64,000 nucleotides of DNA from assembly GCA_030426145.1 (NCBI GenBank), contig JAUHZF010000001.1, positions 49,615-113,614 on the forward strand, given 5' to 3'. Position 1 is the first letter of the stretch, and every line of letters starts with the position of its first letter. The DNA comes from Polyangia bacterium. Its GTDB lineage: Bacteria > Myxococcota_A > Polyangia > Polyangiales > Polyangiaceae. Below the pieces are notes generated by a model. It made no database searches, was not told the DNA's origin, and was given only the letters and a program-made list of their open reading frames with translations. A program made the position numbers and the translations under genes. Shown piece by piece: positions 24,988-32,697 of the stretch.

Positions 24988-26589
24988 TCAGGGTTCAGGT
25001 TCATGGCCCAGGTGGTCTCGACGAGGGGCGTCTTGCGGAAGGCGGTGGGGCTTCCCGGACGCGGCCACGTGATCCTGGAGAAGGCGACGTAGTTCAGCGT
25101 TCGCTGCTCCTGGCAGGGCTGGGAGAGCCCCGACACCGCCACCATCCGGGGCTCGGTAGAAGGCTTGCTGGTCTCCGGGGTAGAGCGCATAGGCGCTCCT
25201 CACTGCCGGAAGCGCATCTCGATACACGTGCATCTTTTCGATGTCACCGTGCTTGAACCCGAGGGCGTCCTCGTCCGAGTCCTTGCTCGGTAATCGCTTG
25301 AGCTTGAACTTCGCGTCCAGAGCGACCCAGTACCCCCTGCCATCGTTGGGGACCCATACTGCGATGTCGGGCCGTAGTCGCAATGCGTAGGAGTGCCGTC
25401 GTGCCGCTTGGCTGCGACTGAACGTCAGGTTGTAGTACGCCAGGGTGCCGCAGCGCCACGCCGCCTTGTGGCCCCAGGCGATGCTGGCCTGCTTCGCGTT
25501 GCGGCCTACGCCTTCGACCGCTGTCGGCCGGCCCAGGATCTCTTGTAGCGCGGCAACGACCTCGAAGTAGCACCACAGCTCGTAGAGCTCGGCGATATCC
25601 TTCACCTCGAGAAGGTCGCGAATGGTGTTGCCGTCGAAGGGGACGCGCGAGCCCAGTCGCAGCTTGTGGCTGTGAAGGAACACATCTCGGTAGCCGCGAC
25701 GCTGTTGGAGTACTGTCGACCCAGCTGGGATGTGCACCATGGCACCCACGCTCTCCCAGAGGCCATGGCGTGCGTAGGGTCTCAGTTGCGCCTTCATGCG
25801 TGCGCAGTCTGCGGTCACGCGAGGGCCTAGCGACGGTTCGGTGCGGAAGGCGGCTTCGGTGGCCTCGATGACGGCGACTGCTTGACCGAGGAACGACTTC
25901 ACGAATCGGTTCTCGGGGGTGTCGAGCACGTGGTGCGAGAAGTGCTCGACCACGGTTGAGGGCATCAATCCTCGAAGTCCCGCGATTGGGGCGGAACCAG
26001 GCGCATGCGTCAAAGGCTCGCGGCCTTCAGCCACGGCACGCAGTGCGGCGACACCGATGCGCCGCGCCTGCCATGCATCTACCCGCCGGTGTTCCCGCAC
26101 GAACAAGCGGTGCGGTTGCCGAACGATGGCTTCGAGCGCGGGCAGGAGTTGTACATGGCGTGGTGCGACGGGCGAGAGCACGTGCCGGAGATAGACGAAC
26201 GCGTGGTAGAGCACGTCGTCCCTGGCGACGATGCTTCGGTCGTATGGGATCGCAGCGCTCTCGTAGCCGGCAAAGGGTAGGCTCGCAGCCACGTCGGTGA
26301 GTTGCGAGAGCATGAGCTCGAAGTGATGCTCGCTCCACTTTCCAGTGCCTACGCGGAGAGGGCCGAGATGTGGGACATCGAAGCTGCCGACGTAGTTGCC
26401 AAAACGAAGGCAGAGGCACTGCGCTCCGAAGAAGCTCCACACCCGCGACGGCAGTGCGTCGGCCACGGCTCGGAGCACATCGTGGTCGCCCGTGACGAGC
26501 CACTCCTTCTCTGCGTTGAGCCGAGTGTGGCCATCCTCGAACTCGGGAACAGACTCATCCCGATGGGCTCTGATCTCGAGCGGAGCCAT
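24988..26589 (-). CDS. McrC-like DUF2357 nuclease subunit
   Basis: 533 aa from ATG 26589, which shares one base with the stop of mcrB (TGATG). The sequence fits the McrC/DUF2357 group: beta-rich N-terminal half, then the segment LRGLMPSTVVEHFSHHVLDTP ENRFVKSFL, and a C-terminal PD-(D/E)XK domain with LRPDIAVWVP and VALDAKFKLKRL (catalytic Asp and D-A-K near residue 422). It should be the nuclease partner recruited by the AAA+ motor. The C-terminus after ~480 is low complexity. In McrBC-type systems the complex cleaves modified invading DNA. Confidence 0.82.
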   Translation of the reverse strand: MAPLEIRAHRDESVPEFEDGHTRLNAEKEWLVTGDHDVLRAVADALPSRVWSFFGAQCLCLRFGNYVGSFDVPHLGPLRVGTGKWSEHHFELMLSQLTDVAASLPFAGYESAAIPYDRSIVARDDVLYHAFVYLRHVLSPVAPRHVQLLPALEAIVRQPHRLFVREHRRVDAWQARRIGVAALRAVAEGREPLTHAPGSAPIAGLRGLMPSTVVEHFSHHVLDTPENRFVKSFLGQAVAVIEATEAAFRTEPSLGPRVTADCARMKAQLRPYARHGLWESVGAMVHIPAGSTVLQQRRGYRDVFLHSHKLRLGSRVPFDGNTIRDLLEVKDIAELYELWCYFEVVAALQEILGRPTAVEGVGRNAKQASIAWGHKAAWRCGTLAYYNLTFSRSQAARRHSYALRLRPDIAVWVPNDGRGYWVALDAKFKLKRLPSKDSDEDALGFKHGDIEKMHVYRDALPAVRSAYALYPGDQQAFYRAPDGGGVGALPALPGAANAELRRLLQDHVAASGKPHRLPQDAPRRDHLGHEPEP

Positions 26590-29500
26590 CACTCGATGAA
26601 GGAGACGAAGCCGCGCTGGCGCAATCGTCGGCACATTCGCCACAGCTTGGTGGCGGTACGCGGAAACCTCGGAGGCGGATGGGGTTCGTCGCTGCGCGGG
26701 GCGAGTCGGCCATCCACCGGACGGTAGTGGTCGGGTTCGCCATCCTCGGCGCCCACCGCGAAGCGAAACAAACCGAGCAGGAGCGGTTCCAGCTCCTGCT
26801 GGGTTCCGTGAAGCTTGGGTAGCACCTTCTGGAGGATGGCGAGGTCGAATGCCGCGTGCGCCGCCTCTTCTCGCTTCGACGACTGCTGCGCCGCTCGCAT
26901 CACGAAGCGAGCGATCTCGCGGGCGACCCGGTAGCCAAAGTGTCGGTTCTCGGCTTCGAGGATGTGATTGAGCGAGAGCAGGTGGCCATGCAGCTCACCA
27001 TGCACCAGCGCGGAGAAGGCCTTCCAGTCGTCGAGGCCTTGTGGGTGGAGGAAGAGCAGATCCCCAGCGAACTTGTCGAGCGTGATCGGGGTCTCTTCTC
27101 TGCCAACATCGGCGTCTTCTTCGATACCGAGGCGTTCGAGCGTGACCTCGTTGAATTCGATGGTGAAGGCACGGTCGAGGACCTTCGGCGAGAACATGTA
27201 GGTGGTCTCGTCGACGTTGACGGTCCCGACGAGGAAGAGGTTGGGGGGAAGAACGAGTCGCTTCGGCACGGCAAACCCGTCGTCGGTCTCACCCTCCGCG
27301 GTCGCGTCGTCGGTGTGAAGCTCGATGGGCTCGCCCGACTCCATCGCCGACAACACATCGGAGAAGTAGTGCTCCACCCGGGCCAGATTCATCTCGTCGA
27401 GAATGGCGAAGTGTGGTGCGGGCGGACGGTCGTCTGCACGAGCAGCAACCCTCTCGTCGTGAGCGGCCAGCGCGAGTCGGAGAAAGGCAGGTGCTGTGTA
27501 TGCCTTGGTGAGTGGGTTGAAGAACCCGAGAAGACCCGTGTTGTCGTTCCAGTCGGGGCGAACGGCAATCACCTCGTACGCGGGCTGACCAAGAGTCGGC
27601 GCGCCATCCCCATCTTCGGTCGCCGGCTCCTCCATGATCTTGAGGGTTCCAACGGGCTCAGGGTCATCCTCGCGTACAAGCCAAATACGGTCGCCCTCCG
27701 CCTTTGAGCGGACCCACTCTACGGCGGCACCGCGGAAGAGCAGCTGAACCAACGTGGTCCCCTCGCGGGTGTAGGCGGCGGTCTTCATCTTCGTGCCATC
27801 GGGGAGCTCGAGAGGCAGCCAACGAACCTCCGCGTTCTCTTCCCGACCGGCGAGAAAGCTCTTGGCCAACTGCGCGGGAACCACCAGCCGGCTGTACTTG
27901 CGCATGGAGGGCTTGATGACGACAGGCACAGACCCGTCTGCCACGGTGCTGCGCGCTTCTGTGGCCACTTCGGTCTCAGGCGTGAAGTGCTTCGCAATCG
28001 CGCGCGCAAGCTGGGTCTTGCCCGTCCCAGAGATGCCCGTGAGGATCACGAAACGCTTGGTTTGCAGGGCAAGGAGGACGTTGGCGATCGTCTCCTCCGG
28101 AAAGTAGAGCTTTTCGTTCTCGATGGCGGAGACGATGTCCGAGAAACCTTCGCCTTCTTGCGGAGGAACCGTCGTGGTGGGTTCGGGCTCCGGTGGCTGA
28201 AGGATCCGTGTGAACTCCGGTCGCTTCAGCTTGATGAGCGTTCGACGCCACCCTCCCTTGTCGACAGCCCGCGTCGTTCGGTCGTCCCAAGCAACATCGA
28301 CACGATGCGCCCCCTGCGGGTCTTTCGCGTCGTGGGCGAAGTAGTAGTCGCTCATCACGGTGCCGATGCCCAGAACCAAACTCGTGCCCTTGTTGGCCAC
28401 GATGCGGTCCCCTGGTTTGAGGTCGCGAAACTTCCACACCTGCTCGAGCCCACCTCGCTTCCAATCGGGGTGCCTCGCCAGCGCCTCGGTGACCCTGGCG
28501 TCGAATTGATCCTTGTCGAGCTCGCTGAGGTCGCCCAGCTCGTTCCAGCCGATCGATGCGTAGCCGTTCTCCACCCAGTCGTCCCAGAGGAAGGCGTTCG
28601 GCCCTGGTGAGAGCTTCCAGAAGGCGGCCCTGGCCTTGCTGCGGGGAATGCGTGGGTTGGGGACGTCCTGGCCGGTCTGCTCGGCGAGGTAGCGCGTGAG
28701 GCCGAAGGAGTGGGCACGCCGGTACGGACAGCGGGTGCGACCCGCCTCTTCGATGAAGCGAAAGTGGGCGTCTCTCACGCGCGGATAGACCCGAGCAACA
28801 TCCGCCCAAGCGACGTCGACCTCTTGCACATGGGGGAACTTGACGAAGCCCTCGTTGTCGACGCGTTGCAGGTCGGAATCCGGCGGCAACAGCCGACTGT
28901 CACACCCTATTCTCAGTCCGCGATGCCGAAGCCACAGCACCTGAACCTGCCCTGCGTTCACGCGAATACTCGATGTTCGCAGAGTAACGTTCCAGTTCGC
29001 ATCGCCCTGCTCATGGGCGTGAATCAACGTCTCTCGAATGACCTCGAGCTGTTGAGGCCGGCGTTCCGAATCCGGAAGCATGGCTTCGATCCGTCTTCGG
29101 GCGTCCTCGTAGTCCTTCGGAAGCGGCTCCTGCCCCGCAAGGATCGCTTCCCAAGCGGCATCCAGCGTCGACACCAGGGATGAAGGCACCGAGGTGCCCG
29201 ACGCTTGCGGCGACCAGTTCACCTCCGGAAGCAGTCGCTCCAACTGCGCATGATCGAGAATCCGCTTCTCCCAAGGATTGAGCAACGTCTCGATGGCGAT
29301 GTCGACCTGGTTGTACGTGTCGCCAGCCGATGCGCGCACCGGATCCCAGTGGGGAGCCCTGCTCGCGGCGGAGGTGATTCGCCCTGATGCGAAGATCCCC
29401 TTAGGCTCCTGGCCCAACCTGAGAAGGTAGAATCGATCACCTGGCTGGATGCTGGTCGTGTTGCCGGTGCTCCACGTGTCCGCCACGGGGCCTTCGGCCA

Positions 29501-29597
29501 GTGCGGCCTTCAACTTGGTCAGAACGTCCGTCGGCCAGTGATAGCCATCTGGGTTCCAGGTGAGAAGATAGGTCTTGGGCGGCCTCGGTTCGGTCAT
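26589..29597 (-). CDS. McrB-like AAA+ GTPase with EVE domain(s) and an insertion in the motor
   Basis: 1002 aa. Residues ~1-130 (TYLLTWNPDGYHWP; IQPGDRFYLLRLGQEPKGIF) are an EVE/PUA-like domain, a fold that reads modified bases. A second EVE-like unit is likely at ~325-460 (RAAFWKLSPGPNAFLWDDW; LKPGDRIVANKGTSLVLGIG). The McrB motor follows: Walker A LTGISGTGKTQ (~519-529), Walker B FAILDEMNLARVEHYF and the McrB signature GTVNVDETTYMFSPKVLDRA. Between Walker A and B lies an extra ~100-residue segment with a B3-like pattern (LVVPAQLAKSFLAG ... WVRSKAEGDRIWL). It forms a two-gene operon with the McrC-like gene. Likely a type IV, modification-dependent restriction system. Confidence 0.88.
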   Translation of the reverse strand: MTEPRPPKTYLLTWNPDGYHWPTDVLTKLKAALAEGPVADTWSTGNTTSIQPGDRFYLLRLGQEPKGIFASGRITSAASRAPHWDPVRASAGDTYNQVDIAIETLLNPWEKRILDHAQLERLLPEVNWSPQASGTSVPSSLVSTLDAAWEAILAGQEPLPKDYEDARRRIEAMLPDSERRPQQLEVIRETLIHAHEQGDANWNVTLRTSSIRVNAGQVQVLWLRHRGLRIGCDSRLLPPDSDLQRVDNEGFVKFPHVQEVDVAWADVARVYPRVRDAHFRFIEEAGRTRCPYRRAHSFGLTRYLAEQTGQDVPNPRIPRSKARAAFWKLSPGPNAFLWDDWVENGYASIGWNELGDLSELDKDQFDARVTEALARHPDWKRGGLEQVWKFRDLKPGDRIVANKGTSLVLGIGTVMSDYYFAHDAKDPQGAHRVDVAWDDRTTRAVDKGGWRRTLIKLKRPEFTRILQPPEPEPTTTVPPQEGEGFSDIVSAIENEKLYFPEETIANVLLALQTKRFVILTGISGTGKTQLARAIAKHFTPETEVATEARSTVADGSVPVVIKPSMRKYSRLVVPAQLAKSFLAGREENAEVRWLPLELPDGTKMKTAAYTREGTTLVQLLFRGAAVEWVRSKAEGDRIWLVREDDPEPVGTLKIMEEPATEDGDGAPTLGQPAYEVIAVRPDWNDNTGLLGFFNPLTKAYTAPAFLRLALAAHDERVAARADDRPPAPHFAILDEMNLARVEHYFSDVLSAMESGEPIELHTDDATAEGETDDGFAVPKRLVLPPNLFLVGTVNVDETTYMFSPKVLDRAFTIEFNEVTLERLGIEEDADVGREETPITLDKFAGDLLFLHPQGLDDWKAFSALVHGELHGHLLSLNHILEAENRHFGYRVAREIARFVMRAAQQSSKREEAAHAAFDLAILQKVLPKLHGTQQELEPLLLGLFRFAVGAEDGEPDHYRPVDGRLAPRSDEPHPPPRFPRTATKLWRMCRRLRQRGFVSFIE

Positions 29598-29763
29598 CTT
29601 GTTATGGGGATGTCGATAGCATTGCGCCTAGGCGACGGCGCCTGTGGTGTCGTTCGTCCAAGCCAGTGACCATGCGTCATGGCTCTGTAGCGACTCCATG
29701 TTGCCACCGACCTGCGCGGCACGTGGTTCGGGGTCGAATGTGGTGCGGGAACTGTGGCTTGAG

Positions 29764-30126
29764 TCACCCCACCAGCTCCTCCACCGTCTCTTGCCAGCCG
29801 CGTAGCGCCACCGCCGTGGGGTTCAGCTCGTAGCCGTTGTGGTGGGTGGCGGAGCTGAGCGCGTCCCAGGCGTAGGCGACGCGGGCGGCGAGGGCGGGGT
29901 CGTCGTGGAGTTGGCGCAGGAGGGTGAGCTGGGCGGTGAAGTTGGGGCGGCCCATGCCGCCGAGGGTTTGCTCGAGGTAGCGGGCCACGGCGGCTTCGAG
30001 GGCCTGGCGGGTGAGGATGGCCACGGCCCGGGGCCAGGCGCCGTCGAGGGTGACGTCGGGTTGGTCGAGCAGGGCGCGGGCTGCGCTGAGGATGGCCTCG
30101 GGTGCGTCTTCGGACGGGCGGCTCAT
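29764..30126 (-). CDS. Small HEPN-like partner of the Rad50-like ATPase
   Basis: 120 aa starting MSRPSEDAPEAILSAARALL, overlapping the ATPase stop by ATGA. All-helical; the segment WDALSSATHHNGYELNPTAV resembles small HEPN-like helical proteins that accompany defence ATPases and restriction systems. The canonical R-x4-6-H RNase motif is not clearly present, so it may be a structural or regulatory partner, not a nuclease. The 166-bp gap to the McrB start downstream holds no gene. Confidence 0.6.
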   Translation of the reverse strand: MSRPSEDAPEAILSAARALLDQPDVTLDGAWPRAVAILTRQALEAAVARYLEQTLGGMGRPNFTAQLTLLRQLHDDPALAARVAYAWDALSSATHHNGYELNPTAVALRGWQETVEELVG

Positions 30127-32543
30127 GGGGCGCGGAGCTCCATGGCGAGGGTGTTGGTCAGCTCGATGAGGTCGCGGAGGTCGCCCGGGTAGCGCTTGTG
30201 GGCGGCCTCTTTGAGGTTCTTCACCAGGGTGGTGCTGGCGTGACCGTAGCGCTGATTGATGTACCCATAGACTTGGTCGGGCGACTGCTCGAGGCGAAGG
30301 GCCAGCAGCTTGTGCAGTCCCTGGGCATCGCGCAGTGCATCCTCCACGTCGACGTGGCGATCGCCGCGCTGCAGTGCGCGACGTCGGTAGGCTTCGGTGC
30401 AGGCGGCTTCGAGCGCGAGCCGGCAGAAGGTCGGCACCACGCGCTTGGCGGTGTCGGGGCCTACCTGGTCTTGCTCGTACATGAGGGTGCGCGCGTCCTT
30501 GAGATGTCGCTTCACGGGGTCGAGCAGCGGACGGATGTGCACGGTCGATTGCTGTCCGCGCTGCACCTCGAGCACGGAGGCCTCGATACCCTGCCGGCGG
30601 ATGGCGTTGTAGAGGCGGTTGTCGTGGGTGAGCACCACCACTTGCCGCTGCTTGGCCACTTCGGCGAACACCTGCGCGAGACCGTCCACCTTGTGCGGGT
30701 CCATGGCCTGCACCGGGTCGTCGACGATCACGAAGTGGAACGGGCTGCCGCCCAGCGTCATGCGCGGCAAGAAGAGGCTCAGCGCCAACGCGTTCAGCTC
30801 GCCCTGGGACATCACGCCAAGCGCCACGCCCTCGGTGCCATCCACCGAGACGTCAAGTGCTACGCGGCGCCGTGTCCCGCGACCGTCGAGCCGCACGCCG
30901 GTGAGATCGACGTTGCTGTCTTGCCGCAGCATGGCCCAAATGCGCTGTGCGTCCGCTGCGATGGGCTGGAAGCGCTCGTCGCGCAACGAAGACTCGGTCG
31001 ACTGCAGCCACTTCTCGGCGTCCTTCAGCGCCGTGAGCGTCGCAGCCTCGGCCTCGACCCGGCGCGCCTGCTCGAGGTAGGCCGCGAGCTTCCGTGCCAC
31101 CGGATTCCAAGCCGACACCAACGCGTCCAGCTTCTTCTGCGCCGACGCGCAGAGCTCGGGCACCGCGGTCGACAGCTCGAGGGCCAACTGTTCGAGGTGG
31201 TCGGCCAATGCATCTGGCGCATCTGGCAGTTGCGCCCATCGTTCCCACAACGTCAGCAGGCTGGTCGGCAGCGCATGCTGCTCGCACGACCGCAGTGCAT
31301 CCGGTACTGGCCGCACCAATGCACGTGCCGCACTTCCGGCTTCGGCGAGCGCCTTCCGCGCTTCCGCGACCTGGGTCGACTGCGTTCGCGCCGCCTCCAG
31401 TCGGTCGCGCGTCTTCGCGGCCCATGCATCATCGAGTGGCGCCTCGCATACGGGGCACGGTCCGTCGTAGGCCTCCACGTGGGTCAGCGCCTTCTCGAGC
31501 AGACCCGCGAGTCCGGCCGCTTGCTTCGCCATGCCGTCAGCGAGGTCCGCCTGAGCGGCGATGGCCTCCCGCAGCTTGGTCACCGCGTCGCTCACAGCAT
31601 CGAGGCTCGGCGGTGTGAGCTGCGCGATGCGCTTCAGCGACGCCACCACGCCTTCGTCGCCTTCCCCGGTCCCGAGCACCACCGCCTCGACCGCGTCGAG
31701 CTTGGGCTTGCGTCCTCCAAGCGCCTCCTTGCAGATGGTGGCGCGCTCGTCCCCGTCTACGGTTTCGAGCAGGGCGAGCACATCCTTCCGAGAGTCCTTC
31801 TCGGCCTTCTTGCGCTGGTCCCGCGCCTTGCGCGCCCCGTTGAGCCGCTTCACCGCCTGGCTTACCTCGTCCAGTCCCAGGATCGCCTTCAAGGGATCGT
31901 AGAGCTGACTCGGTTGCTCCAGCACCCGCCCCAGCTCCGAGTAGCTCAAGAACGGCCGATAGGTCGTGAGTGGCTCCCGCCAGCCCAGGGCATCGAGTTC
32001 GCCTTCTAGGCGTTCGCTCCCGCGCCGCACCCGCAGCTCGCCATCTTCGACGCCATCTTTCCACGAGCGCCGCGCCACGATCGGCTCTGACCCTTCCACC
32101 ACGAACCGAGCCTCCACGAAGGGCGCCCCGCTGTGGTGAAGGTTTCGCCACCCCTCCTTCCAGTCCTTCGGCCGCGCTGACCACCGACTGCTATCGCCGG
32201 TGAGCAATGCCTCGAGCCCCTCCGAAAAGCTCGACTTCCCAGACCCGTTCCGTCCGAGGATCACCGTCAGGCCCGGCCCTGGCCGCAGCGTCAGTTTCTG
32301 CGGCGCGCCAATCCCGCGAAAGCCCCCCACCTCCAGCTCCTCGAGGTAGGCCCCGGGCGGCTGCTGCTTCTTGCCCGCCGGCTGCTTCGGCTTCGTGACC
32401 TCGCCGCCACCCAGCGCCGCCAGCGCCTCCCTCAGGTCATCGTCGCCCTTGCAGGCGGCATCGACCAGCTCCACCGCCTCCGCCGACAAGCCCTCCGCTT
32501 CGATGAGTCTTTCGAATACCTTGTAGTAAAGCGCGGGCGTCAT
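30123..32543 (-). CDS. Rad50/SMC-like ATPase with zinc-hook CxxC (defence ATPase)
   Basis: 806 aa from ATG 32543 (MTPALYYKVFERLIEAEGLS). Walker A GRNGSGKSS (~97-105), long helical arms, a zinc-hook-like CPVC at 363-366, ABC signature SQGELNALALSLF (~579-591), Walker B FHFVIVDDP (~602-610) with D-loop AMD, and H640 in VVLTHDNR. It also has an unusual 70-residue N-terminal helical domain and a ~165-residue C-terminal helical extension (from LLDPVKRHLKDARTLMYEQD) not found in Rad50. The order of motifs shows one complete ATPase head. It is coupled to a small HEPN-like gene, and the helicase-HNH gene precedes it on the same strand. Presumably senses DNA ends or structures during phage attack. Confidence 0.85.
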   Translation of the reverse strand: MTPALYYKVFERLIEAEGLSAEAVELVDAACKGDDDLREALAALGGGEVTKPKQPAGKKQQPPGAYLEELEVGGFRGIGAPQKLTLRPGPGLTVILGRNGSGKSSFSEGLEALLTGDSSRWSARPKDWKEGWRNLHHSGAPFVEARFVVEGSEPIVARRSWKDGVEDGELRVRRGSERLEGELDALGWREPLTTYRPFLSYSELGRVLEQPSQLYDPLKAILGLDEVSQAVKRLNGARKARDQRKKAEKDSRKDVLALLETVDGDERATICKEALGGRKPKLDAVEAVVLGTGEGDEGVVASLKRIAQLTPPSLDAVSDAVTKLREAIAAQADLADGMAKQAAGLAGLLEKALTHVEAYDGPCPVCEAPLDDAWAAKTRDRLEAARTQSTQVAEARKALAEAGSAARALVRPVPDALRSCEQHALPTSLLTLWERWAQLPDAPDALADHLEQLALELSTAVPELCASAQKKLDALVSAWNPVARKLAAYLEQARRVEAEAATLTALKDAEKWLQSTESSLRDERFQPIAADAQRIWAMLRQDSNVDLTGVRLDGRGTRRRVALDVSVDGTEGVALGVMSQGELNALALSLFLPRMTLGGSPFHFVIVDDPVQAMDPHKVDGLAQVFAEVAKQRQVVVLTHDNRLYNAIRRQGIEASVLEVQRGQQSTVHIRPLLDPVKRHLKDARTLMYEQDQVGPDTAKRVVPTFCRLALEAACTEAYRRRALQRGDRHVDVEDALRDAQGLHKLLALRLEQSPDQVYGYINQRYGHASTTLVKNLKEAAHKRYPGDLRDLIELTNTLAMELRAP

Positions 32544-32697
32544 CAACGAAGCAGAGTGGGGCAAACGAATGACCGTGAACAGGCTGAACGTTTGAACCCG
32601 CGCGGCCGGGCTGGCGTCCAGCAATCTTGTTGCGGCTACTTCCGAAGTTCGTTCTCGAATGGGGAGACCTGTCCCCCCTGAGGTCGTGGCGGTGCGC

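Noticed and set aside
29624..29638. 15-bp identity GCGCCTAGGCGACGG with 49460-49474
   Set aside because: Several 15-bp matches are expected by chance in a GC-rich 64-kb window, and the two sites have no common position relative to genes.
30102..32009. 635-residue plus-strand frame over the Rad50-like ATPase
   Set aside because: His/Leu/Arg-rich shadow; the minus strand has the complete set of ATPase motifs.
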